64,000 nucleotides of DNA, from assembly GCA_039201605.1 (NCBI GenBank), contig JBCCRO010000011.1, positions 62,001 to 126,000 of the forward strand. The letters run 5' to 3'. This DNA comes from CADEDH01 sp039201605 (GTDB lineage: Bacteria; Actinomycetota; Acidimicrobiia; Acidimicrobiales; SZUA-35). Position numbers and translations under genes: made by a program. The stretch's first letter is position 1. The number at the start of each line of letters is the position of its first letter. This document shows positions 17,159 through 26,290 of the stretch, piece after piece. The notes beneath the pieces are model-generated. The model made no database searches. It was not told the origin of the DNA and saw only the letters and a list, made by a program, of their open reading frames with translations.

Positions 17159-17782
17159 TTGCGCAGATCGTGGCCCGCCCTCAACGTCGTCCTCCTGCTG
17201 GTCACCGCGTTGCTCGTCGCCTGCGGACGTGATGGCGAGGTCGTTGTCGGCGACGTCGACGCCGTTGCCACCACGACGTCCACGTCGGTGACCGCGATCG
17301 CCGGCTCGGTGGCGGCGACCTCCGCATCGGTCGCCGTCCCGTCGGTCACCACGATCACATCGACGCCGTCGTCATCCTCTGATGTTGTCGGTGAAACGTC
17401 ACTCGACGCTCCGTCCGTAGATGAAAAGGACGCAGAAGGCCTGCCTCTATTCACCTCACCGAGTGGCAACACTGCCTGCTCTATTGATGAGCTGTATGGC
17501 GCTTCATTCTGGATAGCTGAGAAGTCTTGGGAGGTGGAAATGCCCACCGGAGACTTTTGCGAAGTGTCGGACTGGGGCAATGCCATTGCCATCGACGATC
17601 GCGGGGTCACCTGGCTCTGCTACACCGATTTTCCCTGGGACCCATCGGCTCCGACGCTGGCCTACGGTGAGGCCGTCGGAGCCGCCGGATTCCGCTGCCT
17701 CAGTGAGAGATCAGGTCTGACCTGCACAAATGCGGCGGGCTCTGGATTCACGCTCGCCCGGTCCGCCGTCGAGGTCTTCTAA
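17159..17782 (+). CDS. Hypothetical lipoprotein
   Basis: 207 residues from a TTG at 17159, 8 nt after an AAGGGA site. Lipobox LLVAC (Cys22) marks a lipoprotein. A Ser/Thr/Val linker to about residue 75 is followed by a small Cys-containing domain (NTACSIDELYG, GDFCEVSDWGN, TWLCYTDFPW, FRCLSE, LTCTNAAGSGFTLAR) with five Cys, of a type often seen as secreted domains of unknown function in actinobacteria. From about 17395 the codons become visibly AT-richer than in neighbouring genes, hinting at a transferred or patched 3' part. Confidence 0.7.
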   Translation: MRRSWPALNVVLLLVTALLVACGRDGEVVVGDVDAVATTTSTSVTAIAGSVAATSASVAVPSVTTITSTPSSSSDVVGETSLDAPSVDEKDAEGLPLFTSPSGNTACSIDELYGASFWIAEKSWEVEMPTGDFCEVSDWGNAIAIDDRGVTWLCYTDFPWDPSAPTLAYGEAVGAAGFRCLSERSGLTCTNAAGSGFTLARSAVEVF

Positions 17783-18046
17783 GGAAGATCCCATAAATAG
17801 ACCTACCTCCTTCAACAAGGATCAACCTGAATAGTCAGACAAACGAAAGATCGTATTGGTATGGATCTGTAGGGAGTGTGGGGCAACTTATTTTCGCAAC
17901 CCCTGGTCAGTTGACCCCTGTATTTGGCTACTATGTCGATGGTTCCCGGTAGTGCTGATTGAGCTGCAAGCAGCTCGGACGCCATCCGTGGATCGGGGCG
18001 GGCGCCGCTATGAGGCTCTGGACGGGAGCCAAGAAGGGGAAGTGTC
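17783..18046. other. AT-richer intergenic region
   Basis: Clearly AT-richer than its surroundings. It contains a dyad GGTCA-GT-TGACC (17905-17916) and a TACTAT hexamer (17929-17934) that may serve the downstream gene. The small frame crossing it has no coding character. Confidence 0.4.
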
Positions 18047-20482
18047 GTGGACGATACGGGACCTCACGCATACGATTCGGGGCAGGATCCGGCTGGCGAA
18101 CTGGCGGAGCTGGAAGCCGCACAGCAACAGCTGTGGGCGACGCTGCGCGAGGAGGACGATCCCGAGCTGCGGATGTCGCTGCTCTCGCAGTTCAGCGAGA
18201 ACCGGGCCGCCATCGGTCATCTTCGGGCCGAGCTCGGCGCCGACGGTCAGGGAGCGACCGGTGCGGCTCCCTTCTATCAGGTGGAACTGGTCGGTGAGGC
18301 CGAGGCCGACATCGGGCAGCCGCTGACCGACACACCGTCGGTCATGTCGCCACCGCCGCAGGCCGAGCCGCTGCCCGGGGCGGTGTTCTCCCACGAACCA
18401 CCGGCAGCCCCCGATCACAACGGCTACCTGCCCGGCGCCGCCGATCCGGCGTCCTTTCCACCGCCGGTGGCCCCCCACGTCGACGGCTTCGAGCCCACCG
18501 ACGGCGAGGAGCAGGCCCCGGCCTTCATCGTGCCCCGGTCGGCCCGGTCGCGTCCCCCGGTGGATCCGCACCTCGAGCGCTCGACGGAGCACAACCCCAC
18601 CGGCTATGACGACGATGTCTTCGAGCCGGGGCCTGCGCCCGAGGCCCCACTGCCGTCGGTGACACCGGCGGCGGCCTCGGTGCCACCTCCGCGGTCCCCA
18701 TCGACCACCGGGCAGCGGCCGCGCGTCGCCACCGCGACGCCTCGCCGTACCGCCACCCCGGCGGTCAACGCCGCCGGTGGCGACGACCAGCTGCGATCGA
18801 CCATCGGCCAGATCCCGCCCCGGGCCCTGTGGCTCGCCGGCGGCGTGCTGGCCGTGCTGGCCGTCGTCTGGCTCTTCCTGCTGTTCCCCTTCGGGGGAGG
18901 TGGTGGCGACGGCGAGCTCGTGGCCGACACCGGGCCCGCGGGCCCCTCGGCCACCGAGGGTGATCCCAACGACATCGCCTCGGCCCTGGCCGATCTCGGC
19001 TTCGTCGGCATCACGGTCGACGACGACGGCGATGTGATCCGGCTGACCGGCTCGGTGACGACCGAGGCCGAGCGGGCGGCCATCATGGGCGCCGCCCGGG
19101 CCCTGGCCCCGGGTCGCGCCGTCGACGGCGCCGCCCTGGTGGTCGACGGTGATCAGGCCGGCGCGGCCACCGATCAGGTGGCGGCGGCCGAGCCGAGCGG
19201 ACGGGCGGCCGCCATGCAGGCCGAGCTCGACCGCGTGGTGGCGTCGACCCCGATCATCTTCGGCAACAACGAGGCGGCGCTCACCGCGCTCCACGAGCGG
19301 ATCCTCAACAGCGTGGCCTCGATCCTGCTGGCCTACCCGGACATCCCGGTGAAGGTGATCGGGTTCACCGACGGTGCCGGCTCCAGCGAGGGCAACTTCG
19401 AACTCAGCCTGTTGCGGGCCGAGGCGGTGCGGGCCTATCTGATCAGCCAGGGCGTCCCCGAGACCTCGCTCAACGTCGAGGCGATGGGGGAGGAGACCTC
19501 CACCGGGTCGGCCGCCATCGGCATCCTCGAGCGACGGGTCGAATTCCGGGTGGCCGCCGTGCCGGGCGCCGCCCTGACCCCGGGCGCCGACGTGCTCAAG
19601 GTGGCCATCGTCGCCCCCAGCGCCCGTAACGACCTGGCCTTCACTCAGAGCATGGTCGACGCCATGAACGTGGTGGCGGCCGAGCGGGGCAACGTCGAGG
19701 TGTCGATCACCGACGCCACCTTCGTGCCCGAGGAGGCGGCGGCCGCCATCCGCGACTACGCCGCCCAGGACTACGACCTGGTGATCGCCCACGGCTCCCA
19801 GTTCGGCGCCTCGCTTGTCGACATCGCCACCGAGTACCCGGACGTGGCCTTCGCCTGGGGCACCGCCAGCGACACCTTCGGCCTGCCGAACGTCTACGCC
19901 TACGACGCCGCCGCCGGCGAGGGAGGCTTCGTGCTGGGGGCCATGGCCGCCGCCCTGAGTCAGAGCAACGTCGTCGGCGTCGTCGGACCGATCGAGGTGG
20001 GCGACGCCGCCAAGTACGTCAACGGCTTCGCCGCCGGAGCGGCCACCCAGAAGCCCGGCATCTCGGTGCCGGTCACCTACACCGGCTCGTTCTCCGATCT
20101 CACGCTGGCGGCCGAGACGGCCCGGGCCCACGTCGACAGCGGCGCCGACGTGATGACGGGTTCGGCTCAGATGGTGGTCGGCGCCGTGTCGACGGCCAGC
20201 GAGTCGAACGTGCTGTGGTTCGGCACCCAGGCCAACCAGACCGAGCTCGCTCCCAACCTGGTGGTGGCATCCCAGGTGTATCACTGGGAGGTCATACTCC
20301 GGGAGATCATCGGCGACATCGACAACGGGGTCATCGAGGGGCGGTTCTTCACCGCCAATCTGGCCAACGGTGGTCTGGTCATCGAGTACAACGACGGCTA
20401 CCCGCTCGCGCCCGAGATCCGGCAGCGGGGCGACGAGCTGGTCGCCGGCATCATCAACGGCTCGGTGGCCGTCCCCGAGTGA
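18047..20482 (+). CDS. Membrane protein fusing BON-like, OmpA-like and Bmp/PnrA-type binding domains
   Basis: 811 residues. Residues 1-70 are helical (possible coiled coil), 70-255 Pro-rich and disordered, and 259-281 a single transmembrane helix. Then come a BON-like segment (about 307-367), an OmpA-like peptidoglycan-binding domain (about 402-505, with GFTDGAGSSEGNFELSLLRA) and a Bmp/PnrA-type periplasmic-binding domain (518-811, LKVAIVAPSARNDLAFTQSM to GDELVAGIINGS), a family that binds nucleosides in BmpA/PnrA. The GTG start follows AAGGGGAAG by 5 nt. It precedes Liv permeases. The likely role is a cell-wall-anchored ligand-binding component or sensor; this combination of domains is unfamiliar to me. 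Confidence 0.85.
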   Translation: MDDTGPHAYDSGQDPAGELAELEAAQQQLWATLREEDDPELRMSLLSQFSENRAAIGHLRAELGADGQGATGAAPFYQVELVGEAEADIGQPLTDTPSVMSPPPQAEPLPGAVFSHEPPAAPDHNGYLPGAADPASFPPPVAPHVDGFEPTDGEEQAPAFIVPRSARSRPPVDPHLERSTEHNPTGYDDDVFEPGPAPEAPLPSVTPAAASVPPPRSPSTTGQRPRVATATPRRTATPAVNAAGGDDQLRSTIGQIPPRALWLAGGVLAVLAVVWLFLLFPFGGGGGDGELVADTGPAGPSATEGDPNDIASALADLGFVGITVDDDGDVIRLTGSVTTEAERAAIMGAARALAPGRAVDGAALVVDGDQAGAATDQVAAAEPSGRAAAMQAELDRVVASTPIIFGNNEAALTALHERILNSVASILLAYPDIPVKVIGFTDGAGSSEGNFELSLLRAEAVRAYLISQGVPETSLNVEAMGEETSTGSAAIGILERRVEFRVAAVPGAALTPGADVLKVAIVAPSARNDLAFTQSMVDAMNVVAAERGNVEVSITDATFVPEEAAAAIRDYAAQDYDLVIAHGSQFGASLVDIATEYPDVAFAWGTASDTFGLPNVYAYDAAAGEGGFVLGAMAAALSQSNVVGVVGPIEVGDAAKYVNGFAAGAATQKPGISVPVTYTGSFSDLTLAAETARAHVDSGADVMTGSAQMVVGAVSTASESNVLWFGTQANQTELAPNLVVASQVYHWEVILREIIGDIDNGVIEGRFFTANLANGGLVIEYNDGYPLAPEIRQRGDELVAGIINGSVAVPE

Positions 20483-20545
20483 TCGCCGAGTAATCGTCGG
20501 AGGGATCGTTGGTCGGAGCGGCGCGTGACGCCGCCGAGACCGTGA

Positions 20546-20590
20546 GCGATAACGACCATCGGACCGGAGGGGCCCGATGGTCGTTGTCGC
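20546..20590 (+). terminator. Long perfect hairpin after the OmpA-Bmp gene
   Basis: Two 17-nt arms (20546-20562 and 20574-20590) pair throughout with one U-G wobble, around an 11-nt loop, 63 bp after the stop. No T-tract follows. It is probably a terminator or an mRNA 3'-end stabiliser; a TATATT hexamer at 20612-20617 may start the next transcript. Confidence 0.6.
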
Positions 20591-20762
20591 GACGAGGTGA
20601 CGGCGACAATCTATATTGGAGCAGTAGGGGTAACTGGGCCCCGGGCCGCGTCGCTCGGAGATGCCCTCGGCCAGTGTCGCCATCGGCGGCACTGCGGTGG
20701 CGTGCACCACCGTCCCAGCCGGGGTCGATCGGTGAGCGTGCTGGGTCGATCGTGGGGGAAGG

Positions 20763-21944
20763 ATGACGAACGGGACGGTCGCCACTCGGTTCGGGAGGGC
20801 TGACGAACCACTAAGGCGGTTGGCGATCGGGGCCATGGCCTCGGTCGGCATCGTGCTGCTCTTCTTCCTGGCGCCCCAGGTGCTGCATGGCGGTCTGTCG
20901 TTGTTCATCGAACGGGTCCTGGCCGGCCTCGACCGGGGCGCGGTCTACGCCACCCTGGCCGTCGCCCTCATGCTGGTGTTCTCCTCGGCGTCGTTCGTCA
21001 ACCTGGCCCAGGGCCAGCTGGCCATGATCGGGGCCTTCATCGCCTACGTCCTGGCCGTACCCCGCGAGGACGGTCTGGCCGGGGGTCGGGCCATGTCGCT
21101 CGACGGTGCCATCGGTTCGATCGTGGGCTGGGACGGCTTCACCGTGGGGCCGCTCCGGGCCGGTCTCATCGGGGCGATCCTGGTGGCCATGGTCTTCAGC
21201 GCCGGGCTCGGCCTGGCGGTCGAGCGGCTCCTGCGCCCCTTCGGTCCGGGCGACGATCTGCCGCCGACGCTCGTCACCCTCGGCCTGTTCGTCATCTGCG
21301 GGTCGTTCACCACCTGGCTGTGGGGCCACGGGCCGCGCCCGTTCCCCAACCTGTTCCCCGACGGACCGGACGACCACCTGCGCCTCGGCGGGGCGGAGGT
21401 GCCGTGGGACACCATCGGCGCCTTCGTGGTGCTCGGGATCGTCGCCGTCGTCGTCCACCGGTTGCTCGACGAGGGAAGCCTCACCCGCCCGCGGGCCTGG
21501 GCGCTGGCCGCCGCACTCGGCACCCTCGCCGCCACCTTGATCGCCCCCGAGTTGTTCGTCACCCCGGAGTTGATGCTGACGGCGCTCGCCTTCGCCCTGG
21601 CGGCAGCGGTCACCGGAGGCTTCGGATCCCTGCGGCGGATCGCGGCCGCCGGTGTCGGCGCCGGGGTGATCGAGGCGGTGGTCGTGGGCTATCTGGCCGA
21701 CATCGACAGCGCCTTCAGTGTGCTCAGCCTGGCCGTGGCCTTCGGCATCATCGTCATGGTGCTGTGGCTGCGCGGCCCGGCCACGGCCACCGAACCATCA
21801 CCAACGACCGGGGACACGCCGACGACCGGCGGGACGCCGACGAGCACACCACCGACGAGCACACCACCGACGAGCACAGCATCGACGGCCAGTGCCACGC
21901 CGAGGGCCGGCGCGGCGCCGGCCGAACGGGGAGCGACGGCGTGA
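20763..21944 (+). CDS. Branched-chain amino acid-type ABC permease, LivH-like
   Basis: 393 residues. After a short cytoplasmic start, LDRGAVYATLAVALMLVFSS and ASFVNLAQGQLAMIGAFIAY are the LivH signatures; about eight membrane helices follow. The C-terminal 60 residues are a Thr/Pro/Ser-rich tail with repeated PPTSTPPTST, atypical for LivH. It would form the membrane channel with the LivM-like protein. GGGGGAAGG lies just before the ATG. The stop overlaps the next gene's GTG (GTGA). No LivG or LivF ATPase gene is in the window. Confidence 0.87.
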   Translation: MTNGTVATRFGRADEPLRRLAIGAMASVGIVLLFFLAPQVLHGGLSLFIERVLAGLDRGAVYATLAVALMLVFSSASFVNLAQGQLAMIGAFIAYVLAVPREDGLAGGRAMSLDGAIGSIVGWDGFTVGPLRAGLIGAILVAMVFSAGLGLAVERLLRPFGPGDDLPPTLVTLGLFVICGSFTTWLWGHGPRPFPNLFPDGPDDHLRLGGAEVPWDTIGAFVVLGIVAVVVHRLLDEGSLTRPRAWALAAALGTLAATLIAPELFVTPELMLTALAFALAAAVTGGFGSLRRIAAAGVGAGVIEAVVVGYLADIDSAFSVLSLAVAFGIIVMVLWLRGPATATEPSPTTGDTPTTGGTPTSTPPTSTPPTSTASTASATPRAGAAPAERGATA

Positions 21945-23059
21945 GCGAGACGCCGACGATCGACGCCGGGCTGCTCCGGTACTGGCGGCACCCGCTGGCC
22001 CGGCCGGCGGTGGCGGCGATCGTGGTCGCCCTGGTGCCCTTCGTCATCGCCTTCGTCGTCGGCGACAGGCAGGTCGGTCGGCTCAACCACGCGCTGACCC
22101 TGGCCGTGGCCATCCTCGGGGTGAACCTGGTCGTCGGCTACTCCGGTGTCCTCGCCTTCGGCCACAGCGCCTTCGTCGGAATCGGCGCCTTCACCACCGC
22201 CACCCTGGTCGCCGACCACGGCTGGCCCCACCTGGCCACGGTGCCGGTGGCGGCCCTGGTGGCCTTCGCCGCCGGCGTGGCTTTCGCCATCCCCGCCCTG
22301 CGGCTGCCGCGGGCCTACCTGGCGGCGGCCACCGCCGCCTTCGCCCTCGCTCTGCCGTCGTTGTTGACCCTCGACGTGTGGGGGGTCGCCACCCGGACCG
22401 GCGGGGTGCGGGGTCGCGACGTCGGTGAGCTGTGGGCCCCCGGCTGGGTCCGGACCGTGCTTGGCCTGGAGGACACCCCGGCCCAGCAGGGCATCTACCG
22501 CTACCTGTTGTTCGCCGCCTTCACCGCACTGGTCCTGGTCGGAGTCCGGGCCCTGCTCCGTGGGGGATGGGGGGCCACGCTGGAGTCGGCCCGGGTCGGC
22601 ACCATCCACGGCCGCCCGGTGAGTCCGGGGGCGGCGCGGGTGCAGGCGTTCGTGTTCGGGATCAGCGCCGCTCTCGCCGGATCGGCCGGGGCGATGTGGG
22701 TGATGAACGTCGGCGAGATCGTCCCCGCCGACTTCGGGTTCTCCCCGCTGGCGGTGCTCCTCCTGGTCGGCCTGATCGTGGGCGGGATCTCCACGCTCAA
22801 GGGGGCGGTGCTCGGCGGGTTGGCCGTGGTGGTGGTCGACGCCGTCGCCGGGCGGCTCGGTCTGGGTGTTCTCACCGAGGCCGTGCTGGGTGGGATACTC
22901 ATCGCCGCTACGTTCTTCGCGCCCGGAGGTCTGGCAGGATTGTGGGCATCCCTCGGAGGCGACGACGCCTTCGACGAACCCGCAACATCCGCTCCGGATC
23001 CGTCGGCCGAACATCGGGCCGAGCAGGCTGACCAACCTGCCTCGGAGTCCTCCCCGTAG
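21941..23059 (+). CDS. Branched-chain amino acid-type ABC permease, LivM-like
   Basis: 372 residues from a GTG at 21941 that overlaps the livH-like stop by 4 nt. LNLVVGYSGVLAFGHSAFVG after the first helices and GLIVGGISTLKGAVLGGLAV near the end are the LivM landmarks; about nine to ten membrane helices. It pairs with the LivH-like permease to move amino acids, amides or related ligands. It is followed at 25 bp by the first binding lipoprotein. Confidence 0.9.
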   Translation: MSETPTIDAGLLRYWRHPLARPAVAAIVVALVPFVIAFVVGDRQVGRLNHALTLAVAILGVNLVVGYSGVLAFGHSAFVGIGAFTTATLVADHGWPHLATVPVAALVAFAAGVAFAIPALRLPRAYLAAATAAFALALPSLLTLDVWGVATRTGGVRGRDVGELWAPGWVRTVLGLEDTPAQQGIYRYLLFAAFTALVLVGVRALLRGGWGATLESARVGTIHGRPVSPGAARVQAFVFGISAALAGSAGAMWVMNVGEIVPADFGFSPLAVLLLVGLIVGGISTLKGAVLGGLAVVVVDAVAGRLGLGVLTEAVLGGILIAATFFAPGGLAGLWASLGGDDAFDEPATSAPDPSAEHRAEQADQPASESSP

Positions 23060-23084
23060 TACCCCCCCCACAGAAGGCAAACCC

Positions 23085-24626
23085 GTGAAGATCCCGTTGA
23101 AGCTGCTGAGCCTGCTCGCCGCCATGGTGCTGGTTGCGGCCGCCTGCACCGGCGGAGGTGAGGAGGAGGGGGCGGACAGCACCGAGGACGACGGCGGCGA
23201 TCAACTCTCCTCGGAGGCGGCGGTGGCCGACGAGACGACGACCACCACCGAGGCGGCCCCGGAGATCACGGTCACGATCGACGAGCTGGAGGCGCAGTGG
23301 GCCACCGCCCGGGCCGCCGTGGTCGAGCGCCTGTCGAGCGACGGGTTCGGGGTGGGGGAGGACAACATCCTCCGCGGCCCCGGCGGGTTCGAGCTCGACC
23401 TCGGAGCCTGTCCCGCCGGCTGGAGCGACACCGCCGGTATCGAGGAGAACATCGTCATCGGCCTCACCGCCCCCCAGTCCGGTCAGCTGGCCGTGTTCGG
23501 CAACATCGGCGACGGCATGGCCGCCTACTTCGACTACATCAACGACAACGGTGGGGTGAATGACCAGCAGCTCGAACTGATCATCAAGGACGACGCCTAC
23601 GACGCCGATGTCACCATCAACGTGGTCGACGAACTGCTGGCCGACGACGATCCCTTCGCCGTGACCACGTTCGGTTCGCCCAACACCTTCGCCGTCTACG
23701 ACACCCTCAACGAGCGGTGCGTGCCCCAGCCGTTCGTCCAGTCGGGTCATCCCGCCTTCGGCGACCCCGTCGATCACCCCTTCACCACCGGCCTGCAGAT
23801 GGCGTACTCGACCGAGGCCATCATCTGGGGTGAGTGGATCCGCCAGGAGCTGGCCGACCAGCTGCCGGTGAAGGTCGGCGCCCTCTTCGTCGAGAGCGAC
23901 TTCGGTCGGGCCTACGAGATCGGGTTCCGCCAGTGGGCGGCCGCCAACCCCGACGTGGTGTCGGAGTTCGAGGCCATCCCACACGGTCAGGCCGCAGTGT
24001 CGGTCACCAACGAGATGGCCAACGTGGCCGCAGGCAATCCCGATGTGTTCATCTCGATGACGGCGGGCAACGCCTGCCTGCAGGCGGTGCAGGAGGCGGG
24101 CAATCTCGGGCTGGCCGAGAGCACCCAGCTCCGGTTCGCCCCCTCGGTGTGCAAGAGCCCCGAGCAGTACATGATCCCGGCCGGAGCGGCGGGCGACGGG
24201 TTCCTGATCGTGGGCGGTGGGGTCAAGGTCAACAGCGACCCGGTCTACGCCGGCGATCCGTTCGTGGCCTTCGTCAACGACGAGCTCGACGCCCGAGGCC
24301 TCGACAGCGGCAACAGCCTCCACGGCAGCGGCTTTGGGGCGTTCGGGTGGGCCCATGTCGAGGCGCTCCGGATCGCCGCCGAGCTCCCCGGGGGACTGAG
24401 CCGCTCCAATCTGCTGCTGGCCATGCGGGGCCTCGACCTCCAACATCCGTACCACCTCGACGGGATCCGGTTCGCCTCAAGCGGCATCGACGACGCCTTC
24501 CTGATCGAGGGTTCGGAGCTGAGCCGCTACGACGCCGAGGCCGAGCTGTGGGAGCAGTTGGGCGACCCGGTCGATCTCGACGGGGCGTCGCCCAACTGTC
24601 CTTGGGTGATAGGTCAGGGTTGCTGA
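23085..24626 (+). CDS. Liv-type substrate-binding lipoprotein 1
   Basis: 513 residues from a GTG at 23085, 7 nt after AGAAGG. Lipobox VAAAC (Cys21), an acidic linker, then a type I periplasmic-binding fold starting near IVIGLTAPQSGQLAVFGNIG and FDYINDNGGVNDQQLELI. Before the fold sits an extra conserved stretch of about 55 residues (ELEAQWATARAAV to FELDLGACPAGW) shared with the next gene. It delivers ligand to the LivHM-like permease. Tandem paralogy suggests two related substrates; which ones cannot be read from the sequence. Confidence 0.88.
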   Translation: MKIPLKLLSLLAAMVLVAAACTGGGEEEGADSTEDDGGDQLSSEAAVADETTTTTEAAPEITVTIDELEAQWATARAAVVERLSSDGFGVGEDNILRGPGGFELDLGACPAGWSDTAGIEENIVIGLTAPQSGQLAVFGNIGDGMAAYFDYINDNGGVNDQQLELIIKDDAYDADVTINVVDELLADDDPFAVTTFGSPNTFAVYDTLNERCVPQPFVQSGHPAFGDPVDHPFTTGLQMAYSTEAIIWGEWIRQELADQLPVKVGALFVESDFGRAYEIGFRQWAAANPDVVSEFEAIPHGQAAVSVTNEMANVAAGNPDVFISMTAGNACLQAVQEAGNLGLAESTQLRFAPSVCKSPEQYMIPAGAAGDGFLIVGGGVKVNSDPVYAGDPFVAFVNDELDARGLDSGNSLHGSGFGAFGWAHVEALRIAAELPGGLSRSNLLLAMRGLDLQHPYHLDGIRFASSGIDDAFLIEGSELSRYDAEAELWEQLGDPVDLDGASPNCPWVIGQGC

Positions 24627-24667
24627 TCGTGCGCAGTCGTCGAGGCGGCCGCGTCGTGGGCGCCGGA

Positions 24668-24673
24668 TAGGGT
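24668..24673 (+). promoter_or_regulatory. -10 hexamer TAGGGT
   Basis: TAGGGT, 9 nt before the ATG of the second binding lipoprotein; possible separate start of transcription inside the transport cluster. Confidence 0.35.
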
Positions 24674-24682
24674 TGCACCCGG

Positions 24683-26218
24683 ATGGGATCTCGTTCGCGC
24701 TCCCGCTTTCGGCTGCTCGCCCTTCTTTCCGCCTGCTCGTTGGTGGCCGCCTCGTGCTCCCTGCTCGGCCTTGAGGATGACACCGCAGCCGGTGGCGACA
24801 CCGAGGAGGAGGCCGACGGCGAGGGCGGCTCGTTCACCGTCGACGACGGCAACGACGACGAGACGATCGAGGACCTCGAGGTCCGCTGGGCGGCCCAGCG
24901 GGAACGCATCGTCGACTCGCTGGCCGGCGGCACCTACGGGATCGGGGCCGACGACATCCTGCGGGGCCCGGGCAACCTCGAGGTCGACCTCACCGACTGC
25001 CCCTCCGAGTGGGACGACACCCAGGGCCTGTCGCCCAGCTCGATCAAGGTGGGGATGGTGGTGGCCCAGAGCGGTCAGCTGGCGTCGTTCGCCCTGCTGG
25101 CCGACGGGATGCAGGCCTACTTCGACTGGGTCAACGAGAACGGCGGTATCGACGGCCGAGACATCGAGTTGGTGCTGCGCGACGACGTTTACGACCCCGG
25201 GGTGGCCCAGGCCGCCGTCGACGACCTGATCGACAACGAGCAGCCGTTCCTGGTCACCTCGGTTGGCTCGTCCGGCTCGCTGGCTATTTACGACGACCTC
25301 AACGACGCCTGCATCCCCCAACCCTTCGTCGTGTCGGCCCACCCGGCCTGGGGCGACCCCGATCAGCACCCGTTCACCACCGGCCTGGAGCTGGCGTACT
25401 CCACCGAGGCGATCCTGTGGGGGGCATGGATCCGCGACAACCTCAGCAGCCAGGTGCCGGTGCGGGTGGTCGGCCTGGTGTCGGACAACGACTTCGGTGA
25501 GATCTACGCCGATGCCTTCGGCGAGTGGGCGGAGCGCAACCCCGACGTCGTGTCCGAACTGACCCTCGTCCGTCACGACCCGGCCCAGCTCGAAGTGGTG
25601 GAGGAGATGGAGGAGGTCGACGAGCTCGACCCCCAGGTGTTCATCTCCATGACCACCGGTCTTCCTTGTATCAGTGCCCTGACCGAGGCCGACCGGCTCG
25701 GCGTGCTCGACAGCGCTCTGGCCACGTTCAACCCGTCGGTGTGCAAGCAGCCCTCGGCCTACATGGTGCCGGTGGGCCCGGCGGCCGATGGTGTGCTCGT
25801 GGTCGGCGGCGGTATCCGCTCGCTCGACGACCCGTCGCTGGCCGACGACACCTTCGCCACCTTCGCCCGGCAGCGGCTCGACGACGCCGGCCTGGAGTCG
25901 CAGCAGTCGCTGGTGGCCATCGGCTTCGCCCACTACGGCTGGGCCCACGTGGAGGCCCTGCGCCTGGCCGCCGACCTACCGGGCGGTCTGACCCGATCGA
26001 ATCTGGTGCTCGCCCTGCGCAACCTCGACCTGCAGCACCCGATGCTGTTCGACGGGGTCCGTTTCTCCACCCAGGGGGCCCGGGACGGCTTCGTGATCGA
26101 GGGGGCCGAGGTCAGCCGCTACGACGCCGAGGCCCGGGGCTGGTTCCAGGAGGGCCTGGCCATCGATCTCAACGGCACCTCGCCCAGCTGCACCTGGGAC
26201 GAGCTGGTCTGCGAGTAG
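24683..26218 (+). CDS. Liv-type substrate-binding lipoprotein 2
   Basis: 511 residues, a clear paralogue of the preceding gene along its whole length. Lipobox VAASC (Cys25), an acidic linker with paired Asp/Glu, the shared pre-domain (DLEVRWAAQRERIV to LRGPGNLEVDL), then the type I binding fold from VGMVVAQSGQLASFALLADG. A TAGGGT hexamer 9 nt upstream may give it its own promoter, allowing expression apart from the permeases. It is the last gene of the locus, before a repeat-filled gap. Confidence 0.88.
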   Translation: MGSRSRSRFRLLALLSACSLVAASCSLLGLEDDTAAGGDTEEEADGEGGSFTVDDGNDDETIEDLEVRWAAQRERIVDSLAGGTYGIGADDILRGPGNLEVDLTDCPSEWDDTQGLSPSSIKVGMVVAQSGQLASFALLADGMQAYFDWVNENGGIDGRDIELVLRDDVYDPGVAQAAVDDLIDNEQPFLVTSVGSSGSLAIYDDLNDACIPQPFVVSAHPAWGDPDQHPFTTGLELAYSTEAILWGAWIRDNLSSQVPVRVVGLVSDNDFGEIYADAFGEWAERNPDVVSELTLVRHDPAQLEVVEEMEEVDELDPQVFISMTTGLPCISALTEADRLGVLDSALATFNPSVCKQPSAYMVPVGPAADGVLVVGGGIRSLDDPSLADDTFATFARQRLDDAGLESQQSLVAIGFAHYGWAHVEALRLAADLPGGLTRSNLVLALRNLDLQHPMLFDGVRFSTQGARDGFVIEGAEVSRYDAEARGWFQEGLAIDLNGTSPSCTWDELVCE

Positions 26219-26290
26219 GGCCCGGCGACGCCGGCCCCTCCGCTGCGTTGGTGTGATGGCACCGGCACTTGCCGCCGGCGGCGGCGCCGG

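Noticed and set aside
17856..18326. 156-codon plus-strand frame starting MVWICRECGATYF
   Set aside because: It runs out of the AT-rich gap into another frame of the OmpA-Bmp gene and loses coding character; the CxxC at its start is not backed by anything else.
18008..20908. 966-codon minus-strand open frame
   Set aside because: Shadow of the OmpA-Bmp fusion gene, with repetitive Gly/His/Arg composition.
21320..21940. Longer start for the LivM-like permease
   Set aside because: The extra residues overlap the LivH-like gene in another frame; the GTG at 21941 overlaps its stop by 4 nt in the usual coupled way.
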